Shown: positions 8,468-16,710 of the stretch, piece after piece
How positions within the stretch are numbered: the first letter of the stretch is position 1
Layout of the letters: the number at the start of each line of letters is the position of its first letter
From: Paenibacillus sp. NFR01
Lineage (GTDB): Bacteria; Bacillota; Bacilli; Paenibacillales; Paenibacillaceae
Direction: 5' to 3'
Assembly (NCBI RefSeq): GCF_900111565.1
Contig: NZ_FOIK01000001.1
Span: forward strand, 1,147,309 to 1,211,308
Length of the DNA stretch: 64,000 nt
Notes under the pieces: model-generated
Seen by the model: only the letters and a program-made list of their open reading frames with translations
Told to the model about the DNA's origin: nothing
The model's database searches: none
Program-made: the position numbers and the translations under genes

Positions 8468-9154
8468 TTAGAACGCCAACGCTTTTTCGATCCAGCGGAC
8501 CGCCTCTCGCGTCCACGAGGATTCCATATGCCCGCGCAGCCAGACGATCGCCTCTTCTCTTGTTCCTTCAAACGGCTCTATCCCGTTCTGCACCATCCAG
8601 ATATCAGCAGGTTCATAGGACGTGCTCTTCCATCCGCTCTCCTCGCCTTCGGCGTTAATGCGAGCTTTTACACCTGAAATGACGATATCGAAATTGCCTT
8701 GAAGCTCCGTAAGAGCATTCTCGAATGTTGTCTTGCTCTCTTTTGCCTTCATCTCCGCCCTGCTGCGCAGCTCGCGGGTTTCGATTCCCGGCTGTTCACG
8801 GATGATTCGCATCAGCGCCAGCGACTCCTTGCTCGCCAGCCCGCTGTTGTACCGTTCCTCCAGCTCCTTGTCGCTTCCTATCGCTTTGGCAAAGGCCGGA
8901 ACCCACTCGCGGGCGATCAGTACCGCTTTCTTCTTGATGAGTTTTCCGTATGCGGCCAGTCCGTCCCCCGGAAAGCGGACCCGCCAGCCCCAAGGGTCCT
9001 GCTCCGATCCGGTATGCCAGTTCTCTTCCTTGGTTAGACCATTCAGCGAAGGATGCTCCGGAATCAAGCCCGCGAGCGGAATGATACCCATCCGGTTCAA
9101 AACTTCAGCCATCTCTTCATACGTAACAACCTGCTTCATCCCCGTGTTCTCCAT
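8468..9154 (-). CDS. Uncharacterised 228-residue cytoplasmic protein
   Basis: The ATG at 9154 is preceded by TTAGGAGGCGC at ideal spacing, so the longer reading from 9190 is rejected. No signal peptide or membrane helix. A conserved-looking block EENWHTGSEQDPWGWRVRFPGD is followed by a helical segment with AKAIGSDKELEERYNSG. A later part (SLALMRIIREQPGIETRELRSRAEMKAK) resembles a winged-helix unit, which recalls proteins annotated as related to the DNA glycosylase AlkZ, but I cannot confirm this. It ends convergent to the small membrane protein. Confidence 0.72.
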   Translation of the reverse strand: MENTGMKQVVTYEEMAEVLNRMGIIPLAGLIPEHPSLNGLTKEENWHTGSEQDPWGWRVRFPGDGLAAYGKLIKKKAVLIAREWVPAFAKAIGSDKELEERYNSGLASKESLALMRIIREQPGIETRELRSRAEMKAKESKTTFENALTELQGNFDIVISGVKARINAEGEESGWKSTSYEPADIWMVQNGIEPFEGTREEAIVWLRGHMESSWTREAVRWIEKALAF

Positions 9155-9197
9155 AACGCGCCTCCTAAGGTTTCCAGCAAATGAACCCATTACAAAT

Positions 9198-9785
9198 TCA
9201 GACTTGACGTTCCGCCTCGTCCTTCATGCAACCGATTCCTGTAATAAAAGCATGGATTAAGCGGGAGTAACTGTCTGCCGTCTCTAAAGGCATCCCGAAC
9301 GCGCCTGCAGCTTCCAGTGAGGCAAAGCCATGCATGAGGCTGCGCAGCCCGCGCACCGCATGCAGCTCACCCACAGCGCCAAGTTCATAATCGGCCAGGA
9401 CACCGATGATCAAAGCCAAAATCCGGCTGCTGGCCGCCTCCATGGCGGCGTTGCCGGATTCAGGCGCGCGCAGCGTCGTTTCGTAGACGCCCGGGCGCCG
9501 CTTCGCATACGCTAGGTAAGCTTTGCTCATGGCAATTACAGCAGCCTCACCCCGCTTGTCCCTGGATGCTGCAGCTAGTTCAGCACCCAGCTCGGCCAGC
9601 CCATGAATGGCGATAAGGCTCCGGAGCGCGTCCAGGCTCGCAATATGATTATACAATGACGGTGGCCGCACGCCCAGCCTGGCCGCAAGCGCGGCCAGCG
9701 TCACCGCCTGAATCCCCTGCTCGTCGGCCAATTGTGCGGCGGCTTCGACGATGGTCAGCTCATCCAACCCGGCTCTCGGAGACAT
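9198..9785 (-). CDS. TetR/AcrR-family repressor
   Basis: 195-residue regulator. The helix-turn-helix occupies about residues 10-55 (TIVEAAAQLADEQGIQAVTLAALAARLGVRPPSLYNHIASLDALRSL); the PPSLYNHI recognition helix and the C-terminal part suggest the subgroup with a WHG/TetR_C_33 ligand domain. Its start overlaps the stop of the upstream MBL hydrolase gene by one base (TAATG), so the pair is translationally coupled. It most likely represses its own operon through the palindromes at 10522-10538 and 10547-10563. The inducer is unknown, presumably a compound handled by the hydrolase. Confidence 0.85.
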   Translation of the reverse strand: MSPRAGLDELTIVEAAAQLADEQGIQAVTLAALAARLGVRPPSLYNHIASLDALRSLIAIHGLAELGAELAAASRDKRGEAAVIAMSKAYLAYAKRRPGVYETTLRAPESGNAAMEAASSRILALIIGVLADYELGAVGELHAVRGLRSLMHGFASLEAAGAFGMPLETADSYSRLIHAFITGIGCMKDEAERQV

Positions 9786-10504
9786 TACGCCAGCTCCTTC
9801 CCGAGCAGCCGCGCTGCCTGTGCGATCGCTGATTCCATTGCCCGCGCCGGCTCTGCAATCATATCGCCATGGCCGACGGCCAGGAGCGTCGGCTTGGTCT
9901 TCAGCAGCTTCAGAGCACTGTCCAAGGCGCTCTCCTTATGCCAGGTTGCCATGGCCGGAAACGGGAATCCGGGGACGATGGTCCCTGACACCGCCGTCCT
10001 GCGAAACGTCTGGTAAGCATCTCCGGCAATCAGCGCGCCGGTCCGGGTATCCTGGAAGGACATGGACCCCGGCGTATGTCCGGGCGAGTTCAAAGCCGTC
10101 AAAGCGCCGATCCGGTCGCCTTCGCGGAGCAATACATCCGCGCGCGTACGGACATTTTTGGGCACCGCCCCTTTAACGGGCATTTGCACTTCACCGGGCA
10201 GCAGCGAACGGTCACCGGCCAGGAGGCGGGCATCCCGTTCGGAGATGTACACCTTGGCTTCCGGTAGCAGCCTAACCAGCGAATCCAGTGCCCCGACATG
10301 ATCGCCATGACCATGGGTGAGCACGATTCGGGTTATCGGACGGCCCAGCTCCGCGGCGGTTCGCAGGATTCCTTTTGCACAAAAGCCCATCCCGGCATCA
10401 ATAAGTGTCAAGCCGTCTTCCTCTTCCACAAGGTAACAGTTGACCGGAAACAGCTTTGGCATCCAGGTCAATTGATATAGGTGCTCGTATTGGCGGATTC
10501 TCAT
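9785..10504 (-). CDS. MBL-fold metallo-hydrolase
   Basis: 239-residue metallo-beta-lactamase fold hydrolase. The HTHGHGDHVGA motif (HxHxDH) and later LNSPGHTPGSM, IAGDAYQTF and AVGHGD supply the two-zinc site. The N-terminal NCYLVEEEDGLTLIDAGMG is typical of glyoxalase II/lactonase-like members. It has no signal peptide and is cytoplasmic. AGGG precedes the ATG. First gene of an operon with the TetR regulator, from a promoter whose spacer is itself a palindrome. The substrate could be a lactone, thioester or similar; nothing here decides. Confidence 0.85.
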   Translation of the reverse strand: MRIRQYEHLYQLTWMPKLFPVNCYLVEEEDGLTLIDAGMGFCAKGILRTAAELGRPITRIVLTHGHGDHVGALDSLVRLLPEAKVYISERDARLLAGDRSLLPGEVQMPVKGAVPKNVRTRADVLLREGDRIGALTALNSPGHTPGSMSFQDTRTGALIAGDAYQTFRRTAVSGTIVPGFPFPAMATWHKESALDSALKLLKTKPTLLAVGHGDMIAEPARAMESAIAQAARLLGKELA

Positions 10505-10521
10505 GAATATCCCTCCATAAA

Positions 10522-10538
10522 AACTAATGTTAATAGTT
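10522..10538. promoter_or_regulatory. Second TetR-type operator at the transcription start
   Basis: On the minus strand AACTATTAACATTAGTT matches 13 of 17 bases of the perfect palindrome upstream. It lies 25 bases from it, centre to centre, across the predicted +1. Confidence 0.55.
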
Positions 10539-10540
10539 AA

Positions 10541-10569
10541 ATAATAAACTAATTAAATTAGTTTTTCAA
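10541..10569 (-). promoter_or_regulatory. MBL-tetR promoter with operator as its spacer
   Basis: On the minus strand TTGAAA, a 17-base spacer and TATTAT form a strong SigA promoter. The spacer AACTAATTTAATTAGTT is a perfect inverted repeat, so a bound TetR dimer would lie between the -35 and -10 boxes. Confidence 0.8.
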
Positions 10570-10593
10570 GGGGGCATTTTCTGTTCCTTGAGC

Positions 10594-10825
10594 CTAAGGC
10601 GTCTTTTTGTTTGAGCGCTTCACGGTAAACGTCATTAAGGCAAGAATGCACAGGAAGAACACAACCGACCCAACCAGCGTGCTTAGCAGACTTTTCTCTC
10701 ACATCGAATTTACCCGGTTCCAGTCCGTCCCAGAGCAGCATCACCGCCGCCCACACCAACGTTGCCCACAGGCTTCTTTGGAGATTTGATTTCTTCATTT
10801 CCTTTTGGGTCTCTTTCTTCTCCAT
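10594..10825 (-). pseudogene. Frameshifted small two-helix membrane protein
   Basis: The N-terminal part reads MEKKETQKEMKKSNLQRSL, then helix LWATLVWAAVMLLW and EPGKFDVRE from an ATG with a good AGAGG site. In that frame the rest is non-membrane and runs into the next promoter. In the frame one base further on, the same stretch encodes a second helix, LLSTLVGSVVFFLCILALMTF, a basic tail VKRSNKKTP and a stop at 10594. Removing one A from the four-A run (10692-10695, T on the + strand) joins both parts. This is therefore a broken gene, a sequencing error or a frameshift; the last two are testable. Family not recognised. Confidence 0.65.
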
Positions 10826-10896
10826 AGTAGTTCCTCTCCCCCATTTTTTTCTAGCCGCTGATTTCAATGTATCAGTTTCACCCGTACTTCGGCCAT

Positions 10897-10925
10897 AAAA
10901 AAAGCACCCTCACGGATGCTTTTTT
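10897..10925 (-). terminator. Terminator of the pst operon
   Basis: GCATCC/GGGTGC stem extended by A6/T6, directly after pstB on the minus strand. The A/T arms make it usable in both directions. Confidence 0.8.
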
Positions 10926-10941
10926 GCTCATTAATCTGGAA

Positions 10942-11718
10942 TCAGCCGAACCGGCCCATAATGTATTCTTGGGTCATTTGGTTGTCCGGGTTGCTGAACA
11001 GCTTCTCGGTTTTGCCATACTCTACAAGCGAACCCAGGTAGAAATAAGCAGTGTAGTCGGAGATCCGGGCAGCCTGCTGCATGTTATGCGTTACGATAAC
11101 GATGCGCAGATCTTCCTTCAATTCCTTGATCAGCTCTTCCACTTTGCCGGTCGACACCGGATCAAGCGCGGATGCCGGTTCGTCGAGCAGCAGGATTTGC
11201 GGGTTAACCGACAGCGCACGGGCGATGCACAAGCGCTGCTGTTGGCCGCCGGAGAGCGCAAGCGCGGAATCCTTCAGGCGATCTTTGACTTCATCCCACA
11301 AGGCGGCGCGGCGCAAGCTGCTTTCGACGATTTCGTCGAGCGCCTGTTTGCCTTTAATGCCGTGGTATCTTGGGCCGAAGGCGATGTTGTCATAGATCGA
11401 TTTATAGAACGGGTTTGGCTTCTGCCATACCATGCCGATCTTCTGGCGAAGTTTGATGACATCCGTACCCGGATCGTTGATATCGACGCCGTCGATCCAG
11501 ATGCTGCCCTTCGTGGTTGAGCCGGAGATTTCGTCGTTCATCCGGTTCAGCGAACGCAGGAAGGTCGATTTACCGCAGCCGGAAGGCCCGATCAGCGCTG
11601 TCACCGTATTTTCGCCGAAGGGAAGGCTGATACCCTTAACCGCTTCATAGCTTCCATAAAAAATGCTCAAATCTTCCGTTTGAAATGATTCCCGTGCCGG
11701 TGCTTCTGCGATCCCCAT
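10942..11718 (-). CDS. pstB: PstB, phosphate ABC transporter ATPase
   Basis: 258-residue ATPase of the high-affinity phosphate importer, inner face of the membrane. Walker [11 protein letters not shown]-loop MVWQKPNPF, signature LSGGQQQRL, Walker [14 protein letters not shown] and switch histidine IVTHNMQ are all present, and the length is typical. The NRMND and GIDP-like PstB features (SLNRMNDEI) are present. Last gene of pstS-pstC-pstA-pstB and followed by a terminator. No phoU follows. B. subtilis has two PstB proteins; here only one. Confidence 0.97.
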   Translation of the reverse strand: MGIAEAPARESFQTEDLSIFYGSYEAVKGISLPFGENTVTALIGPSGCGKSTFLRSLNRMNDEISGSTTKGSIWIDGVDINDPGTDVIKLRQKIGMVWQKPNPFYKSIYDNIAFGPRYHGIKGKQALDEIVESSLRRAALWDEVKDRLKDSALALSGGQQQRLCIARALSVNPQILLLDEPASALDPVSTGKVEELIKELKEDLRIVIVTHNMQQAARISDYTAYFYLGSLVEYGKTEKLFSNPDNQMTQEYIMGRFG

Positions 11719-11747
11719 GATAATTCCTCCTAAAGGTTAAATAAAAC

Positions 11748-12644
11748 CTAATTCATCCGTTTGGATGCCGTCAGCTTGCGATAAATGAACCGGCCGAAGT
11801 ATCGGGCCGCCAGGTTAAAGATCAATACGGTGATCACCAGCACCGCCGAGGCGCCGGCTGCGATTTGCACAGCATCCGGAGCCAGACCTTCGCTGTTGAC
11901 CTTCCAGATATGCACCGCGAGCGTCTCAGCCGGGCGGAACGGGTTCAGCGGCGAATTGTTGTCGAGCGGATTCCAGTTGCTGAAATCCAGCCGCGGGCTG
12001 CTCATCCCCGCCGTAAACATCAGAGCCGCCGCTTCCCCGAAGACGCGGCCGGCGGACAGGATCGTGCCGGTAATGATGGTAGGCAGTGCAACCGGCAGCA
12101 GCACGGAGGTTACGATTTTCCACTTCGATAATCCGAGGGCAAAACCGGCTTCCTTCTGCTGCTTTGGCACCGTACGGAACGCCTGCTCCGTGATCCGTAC
12201 CATCAGCGGCAGGTTAAAGACCGTCAACGCAAGTGCGCCGGAGATGAGCGAGAACCCAAGATTGAAATAGTTTACGATCAGCAGAAGGCCGAACAGACCG
12301 ACGATAATCGACGGGAAGGACGACAGCACTTCGACGATAAGACGGATAAAGTCCGTTAATTTGCCGGGACGCGCGTATTCCGCCATAAAGATGCCGGCGC
12401 CGAGCCCGAGCGGCACAGTAATTATCAGCGTCAGGACTAGCAGGAACAAGGAATTGAACAATTGTGGTCCGATACCGCCGCCAGCCCGGATTTTTTGCGG
12501 TGCGGAGGTCAGGAAGTCGAAGCTTACATGACTAAGCCCCCGGACAAGAATGTAACCCAAGAGCCCCACCAGGATAGCAACGATAATCAGGGCGAAAAAG
12601 ACAATGACAAAGGTAGCGATTTTATCAGCAGTTCTCGGCTTCAA
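11748..12644 (-). CDS. pstA: PstA, phosphate ABC transporter permease
   Basis: 298-residue permease with six hydrophobic segments. The EAA loop is visible as EAGFALGLSKWKIVTSVLLPVALPTIITG, after AFRTVPKQQ. It forms the translocation path with PstC. Its start overlaps the pstC stop by four bases, so the two are translationally coupled. The loop with NPLDNNSPLNPFRP and the long C-terminal helix are as in other Gram-positive PstA proteins. Confidence 0.96.
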   Translation of the reverse strand: MKPRTADKIATFVIVFFALIIVAILVGLLGYILVRGLSHVSFDFLTSAPQKIRAGGGIGPQLFNSLFLLVLTLIITVPLGLGAGIFMAEYARPGKLTDFIRLIVEVLSSFPSIIVGLFGLLLIVNYFNLGFSLISGALALTVFNLPLMVRITEQAFRTVPKQQKEAGFALGLSKWKIVTSVLLPVALPTIITGTILSAGRVFGEAAALMFTAGMSSPRLDFSNWNPLDNNSPLNPFRPAETLAVHIWKVNSEGLAPDAVQIAAGASAVLVITVLIFNLAARYFGRFIYRKLTASKRMN

Positions 12645-13543
12645 ATCTTATTTCTCCTTTCGAGCATTCTTACGAGGAGCACGAACACAAACGTCATCAG
12701 CATCAGCACGAGCGCCATGCTCCAAAGCGCATTATTGTGAGCCGAGCCCATGGTCGTGTTCCCCATGCCGAGCGTTATGACGCTGGTCAGGGTCGAAGCC
12801 GATTGGAACAGCGAATGCGGAACGAACGGCGCGTTGCCGATAACCATCTGCACAGCCAGCGCTTCGCCGAAGGCCCGTGCCATCCCCAGGACCACCCCCG
12901 TCATGATCGACGGGAAAGTTGTAGGCAGAATCACGCGGGAAATCGTCTGCCAGCGGGTTGCGCCCAAGGCGAACGAGGATTCCTTCAAATTCGGCGGCAG
13001 CGCGGCCAGCGCGTCGGCGGCGACGCTCGTAATGGTCGGGAGGATCATCACCGACAGCACCAGCGCACCCGCAGCAACGCCGATCCCCTGCCCCGGAAAC
13101 GTATTCCGCAGAAACGGAACGATAACGCTTAGGCCAACGAAGCCGTACACGACCGACGGAATCCCCGACAGCAGTTCGATGACAGGCTGCAGCAGCTTTT
13201 TCCCCCAGCCCGGCACGATCTCGGTCATAAACAGCGCGGCGCAGATGCTGAGCGGACTGGCAATGAGCGCAGCCAGCAGCGTGACCAGGAAGGAGCCCGA
13301 AATAAACGGCAGCGCGCCGAACGAAGGCGTGTCTCCGTCAGGAGACCATTTGGTGCCGAACAAAAACTCACCGACGGTCGCATCGCCCGAAGTGAACGTC
13401 GAGATCCCCTTGGACGCAACAAAATACACCATTGATACAATGATGATAATAAGTAAAAGAACGCATAAGGACATGTAACTGCGTCCAATCATATCTTCGA
13501 TATGATGTTTTTCAATCCGTTTTTTCTTTGGATTTACAGTCAA
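12641..13543 (-). CDS. pstC: PstC, phosphate ABC transporter permease
   Basis: 300-residue permease. N-terminal cytosolic segment rich in lysine (NPKKKRIEKHHIEDMIG), then six helices. The EAA loop reads ESSFALGATRWQTISRVILPTTFPSIMTG, and the GIPSVVYGFVGL stretch is characteristic of PstC. It overlaps pstA by four bases. A 37-base hairpin separates it from pstS, which in related operons keeps binding-protein mRNA more abundant than the permease part. Confidence 0.96.
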   Translation of the reverse strand: MTVNPKKKRIEKHHIEDMIGRSYMSLCVLLLIIIIVSMVYFVASKGISTFTSGDATVGEFLFGTKWSPDGDTPSFGALPFISGSFLVTLLAALIASPLSICAALFMTEIVPGWGKKLLQPVIELLSGIPSVVYGFVGLSVIVPFLRNTFPGQGIGVAAGALVLSVMILPTITSVAADALAALPPNLKESSFALGATRWQTISRVILPTTFPSIMTGVVLGMARAFGEALAVQMVIGNAPFVPHSLFQSASTLTSVITLGMGNTTMGSAHNNALWSMALVLMLMTFVFVLLVRMLERRNKI

Positions 13544-13563
13544 AGATGCTCCCTCTTTCTAAA

Positions 13564-13600
13564 GTGAAAAGAGAGGCAGAGTGTATCCGCCTCTTTTCAC
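13564..13600 (-). promoter_or_regulatory. Intercistronic hairpin between pstS and pstC
   Basis: GTGAAAAGAGGC on the minus strand pairs with GCCTCtCTTTTCAC (one bulge). There is no strong T-tract, so it looks like an mRNA stabiliser or processing/attenuation site rather than a full terminator. Confidence 0.65.
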
Positions 13601-13632
13601 ATAAATTCTTGTGAAACTTTGGAGAACCGAAA

Positions 13633-14589
13633 TTACTTCGTTGTTACCGTTCCGCTAACGTCACGGGATACTTGCATTTGGGAAGCCGGGATGTAACCGA
13701 GGTCTACCACGTCGCCGTTTTGCACTTCGTCTGTCATGATGTAGTCCAGGAATGCTTTAACGGTTTCGTTCGGTTCGCCGTTCGTGTACATATGCTCGTA
13801 AGCCCACACCGGATATTTACCGGATACCACGTTGTCAACGGATGGCTCTACGCCGTCGTAATTGATCGTTTTAACGGTATCGTCGAGGTAAGACAGAGCC
13901 AGGTAGCCGATGGCTCCAGGAGTTTCAGCGATCATTTTCTTAACAGTACCCGAAGAGTCTTCTTGGATGGAGCCTGGAAGGTCTTCAGTCTTTGTTCCCA
14001 GGGCAAAACCTTCGAACGTAGCGCGGGTACCGGAGCTGCTAGGACGGTTGATGATTTGGATTTTTTGGTCTGCGCCGCCAACTTCTTTCCAGTTCGTTAC
14101 TTTACCTGTGAAAATATCAACCAGTTGTTGCTTCGTCAGCGAGTCAACGCCTGCATCCGGGTGAGTTACCGCTGCAATCGCAACAACAGCTACTTGATGG
14201 TCAATGAGCGCTTTCGCTTTTTCGGCGTCGGCGTCTTTCAATTTCTCTTCAGCGAATACGTCGGAGTTACCGATGTCTACTTGCTTCTCGGCCACTTGCG
14301 TAAGACCTGTACCGGAACCGCCGCCTTGCACTTGGATATCTACGCCGGAATGCTCATTCATAAAGTTCTCCGCTACTTGTTCAACGAGCGGTTGCAATGC
14401 CGTGGAGCCGGAAGCAAGAATCGAGCCGCTCAGTTCCGCGCCGCTGTTGCCGGCAGGAGCATTGGTTGCCGCAGCATTGTTGCCCGTGCTATTGTTTCCC
14501 GTATTGTTGCCGTTGTTGTTGCCGCAAGCCGAAAGAGCCACCACACTGGTGAGTGCCAAAGCCATAATCCAAGATTTTCTGAGTTTCAT
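13633..14589 (-). CDS. pstS: PstS, phosphate-binding lipoprotein
   Basis: 318-residue extracellular binding protein. The signal peptide MKLRKSWIMALALTSVVALSAC ends in a lipobox (LSAC), followed by an Asn/Gly-rich linker (GNNNGNNTGNN). The phosphate-binding motifs are SGSTALQPL, GGGSGTGL, IGNSDVFAEE and NRPSSSGTR, as in PstS. It anchors at the outer face of the membrane and delivers phosphate to PstCA. AGAAGGAG precedes the ATG at good spacing. I could not find convincing PhoP-box direct repeats upstream. Confidence 0.96.
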   Translation of the reverse strand: MKLRKSWIMALALTSVVALSACGNNNGNNTGNNSTGNNAAATNAPAGNSGAELSGSILASGSTALQPLVEQVAENFMNEHSGVDIQVQGGGSGTGLTQVAEKQVDIGNSDVFAEEKLKDADAEKAKALIDHQVAVVAIAAVTHPDAGVDSLTKQQLVDIFTGKVTNWKEVGGADQKIQIINRPSSSGTRATFEGFALGTKTEDLPGSIQEDSSGTVKKMIAETPGAIGYLALSYLDDTVKTINYDGVEPSVDNVVSGKYPVWAYEHMYTNGEPNETVKAFLDYIMTDEVQNGDVVDLGYIPASQMQVSRDVSGTVTTK

Positions 14590-14683
14590 TGTTGTTTAGT
14601 CTCCTTCTAAAATGGTTTGTGCTTGCTGAAATGCCGCACGGATTTATGATAGTTACAAATGCTTTTCAGAAGCTGCCGCACCT

Positions 14684-14702
14684 TGTCAGCACCGTTCTGA
14701 CA
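14684..14702. promoter_or_regulatory. Inverted repeat between pstS and the LysR gene
   Basis: TGTCAG-CACCGTT-CTGACA, a perfect 6+7+6 dyad about 95 bases before pstS and 150 before the LysR gene. It could bind the LysR protein or a phosphate regulator. Confidence 0.4.
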
Positions 14703-14744
14703 TTTCTTATTTTAGGGCCCGTTCGTCAGCTAATTGTTTTTTCT

Positions 14745-14772
14745 TTGTAAATTGAAAGATAAATATTATAAT
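14745..14772 (+). promoter_or_regulatory. Promoter of the LysR gene
   Basis: TTGTAA, 16 bases, TATAAT in an AT-rich stretch. Confidence 0.55.
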
Positions 14773-14852
14773 AATTTATATATAGTTAAATAGATTATTT
14801 CTATTTCGATCCTACATTTATTAACAGATCGTTAGAGTCCCGGAGGAAATTC

Positions 14853-15746
14853 ATGAATATTGTGAAGCTGCAAATCATCGTTCTAATTGAAAAATACAAG
14901 AAGGTCACCGAAGTCGCTGCGGAGCTTGGCTTAAAGCAGCCTACCGTTTCATTTCATATGAAAAGCCTGGAAACCGAGCTGGGTGTCTCGCTCTTCCAGT
15001 ACCGCAGCGGCCGCGTGCTGCTGACCGACGCCGGCAAATCGCTATATCAGTACGCAGTGAAAATCGTTGCTTTGACCGCGGAAGCGGAACGCAACATGAA
15101 GCAATTTACCTCGTTGACCACCGGTACGCTAGTACTCGAAGCCAGCCAGGTCTCCGGCAATTACGTGCTTCCCAAAATTTTGTCCCGTTTCGCTGAAATG
15201 TATCCGGGACTTGATCTTGCCCTCACCGTCCAATCCGGGCATCTCATTCGGGAGCGGCTGCGCGCGCAGGAGATCCAGCTAGGCGTGCTCGAGGTAGCGG
15301 AGTACGAGGATTACTTCTTTAATACTCGTATAGTGGCCGTGGACGAGCCGGTGCTTGTTTTTGCTCCGGATCATCCGATCCGTAAAGAGCAGCACCTCTC
15401 TCCGGAGCAAGCCGCGCGCGAGCTGTGGATCGAACATGAGCCCCGCTCCTTTCTCCGCGACATGACGGCGAAATGGGCGACACTGAACGATGTTCGAATC
15501 CTGGGCCATATGGCGGTCAATTCGCCGGAGGTGCTAAAACGCACGCTCCGCGAAGGCCGAAGCATCGGCCTGTTGCCCAAAAACGCGATTAAAAACGAGC
15601 TTGAAGCCGGAACGCTCGCCTTTGCCTCCCTCCCCGGAGAATCGCCCGGCCCGATCTCCTCTGTTCTTGCCTGGCAGAAAGACTATACGCTGACGCCGCT
15701 GCAGGAAGCATTCGTGGAGCTTGCGGCCGCTCAGCCTGCACACTGA
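14853..15746 (+). CDS. LysR-family transcriptional regulator
   Basis: 297-residue regulator. Winged helix at residues 1-60 (KKVTEVAAELGLKQPTVSFHMKSLETELGVSLF), linker helix, then the two-lobe effector domain from about residue 85 (TGTLVLEASQVSGNYVLPKIL). CGGAGGAAA precedes the ATG. It is divergent from pstS across a 263-base region that holds a dyad; this arrangement is common for LysR proteins but nothing in the family ties this one to phosphate. The effector is unknown; members with this N-terminus (short, starting at the HTH) include CysL/YwfK-like proteins. Confidence 0.87.
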   Translation: MNIVKLQIIVLIEKYKKVTEVAAELGLKQPTVSFHMKSLETELGVSLFQYRSGRVLLTDAGKSLYQYAVKIVALTAEAERNMKQFTSLTTGTLVLEASQVSGNYVLPKILSRFAEMYPGLDLALTVQSGHLIRERLRAQEIQLGVLEVAEYEDYFFNTRIVAVDEPVLVFAPDHPIRKEQHLSPEQAARELWIEHEPRSFLRDMTAKWATLNDVRILGHMAVNSPEVLKRTLREGRSIGLLPKNAIKNELEAGTLAFASLPGESPGPISSVLAWQKDYTLTPLQEAFVELAAAQPAH

Positions 15747-15767
15747 GTGCTGCTGCCCCAGCTTAAG

Positions 15768-15825
15768 AAAAAGCCGGTATTCCGGCGTCTATCCATAAGG
15801 GATAAACGCGGAATACCGGCTTTTT
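15768..15825. terminator. Bidirectional terminator
   Basis: AAAAAGCCGGTATTCCG pairs with CGGAATACCGGCTTTTT, with a further inner TATCC/GGATA stem. It separates the LysR gene from the convergent methyltransferase gene. Confidence 0.85.
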
Positions 15826-15855
15826 ATCGTCCGATTAAGTTTCGAACCTCAGTAA

Positions 15856-16674
15856 TTATTTCTGCTTTTCTGCGATAAGGGCGAATGCCTTCGGAATGCC
15901 TTTGTCATAGACATCCGAAGATAAATTCGGTTCTTCAATCAGTTTGCGGATCATCAACCCGCCGGCGGCGGCCGCGGTGACGATTTCGCCTAACGTCCAG
16001 CGCCGCCAATGAACGACGCGCTGCTCCGTCTCCCCCGCAAGCGCGCCGGAAGGCAAATATTTGGCATAGGAGATGATTTTCTCCTCGAGCGTCGTATCGA
16101 AGTAGTCACCGTCAACCTTATGCTTCCGCACTTTGGCCGTCGATCCTCTGGAAGAAATCAGCTTCGTCGTGACCGGATGGAAATCGCGGAGCACAAACCT
16201 CCCGCCCGGAGCAAGCAGCCGGAGCGCCGTCTCCATGAACGGCGCCAAGTCGGTAAAATAGTGCACGATCCCCATTTCCGCAAACACGGTATCGTATTTC
16301 CCCTCAAGCGCTGCAGGCAGCTTCAGTACGTCGGATACGATATACTCCAGGTCAATCCCCGCTTCCTTCGCCAATTCCTCTGCGTAACGTCCATTCGCTT
16401 CGGAGAAATCCGCGACCGTTACCTTTCCGCCCAGCAGCCCGAGCGCCACGGCTTTGATGCCGTTCGAACCCATCAAATTCATGATGTGCTTCTCTTTCAC
16501 CTCTCCCAGATAATGCAGCAGAGGCGCAAGTTTTGCTGCGGGAGCCTTTACGAGTTTCGCTGCAGCCTCCGCAGGCGTCCCGAAACGCCCAACCCATGCG
16601 GCATACGTATCTTCATTCCACAGTTCTTCACTGGAACGGCTGATTTCCGGTGTACCGTTATTTATTTCATTCAT
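15856..16674 (-). CDS. Class I SAM-dependent methyltransferase
   Basis: 272-residue methyltransferase. The SAM-binding segment is visible from about residue 62 (HIMNLMGSNGIKAVALGLLGGKVTVADFSEANGRYAEELAKEAG); motif I is atypical (MGSNGIKA rather than the usual DxGxGxG), followed by VADFSEAN as the acidic loop and YDTVFAEMGIVHYFTDL as motif IV/post region, then LLAPGGRFVLRDFHP. Substrate unknown. Just upstream, ATGCCATGA on the same strand is a Met-Pro-stop reading with the AAGGGG site six bases away, overlapping the true start (see finding). Confidence 0.82.
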   Translation of the reverse strand: MNEINNGTPEISRSSEELWNEDTYAAWVGRFGTPAEAAAKLVKAPAAKLAPLLHYLGEVKEKHIMNLMGSNGIKAVALGLLGGKVTVADFSEANGRYAEELAKEAGIDLEYIVSDVLKLPAALEGKYDTVFAEMGIVHYFTDLAPFMETALRLLAPGGRFVLRDFHPVTTKLISSRGSTAKVRKHKVDGDYFDTTLEEKIISYAKYLPSGALAGETEQRVVHWRRWTLGEIVTAAAAGGLMIRKLIEEPNLSSDVYDKGIPKAFALIAEKQK

Positions 16675-16710
16675 GGCATTAAATACCCCTTGTTTATTAT
16701 ATTATTAACC

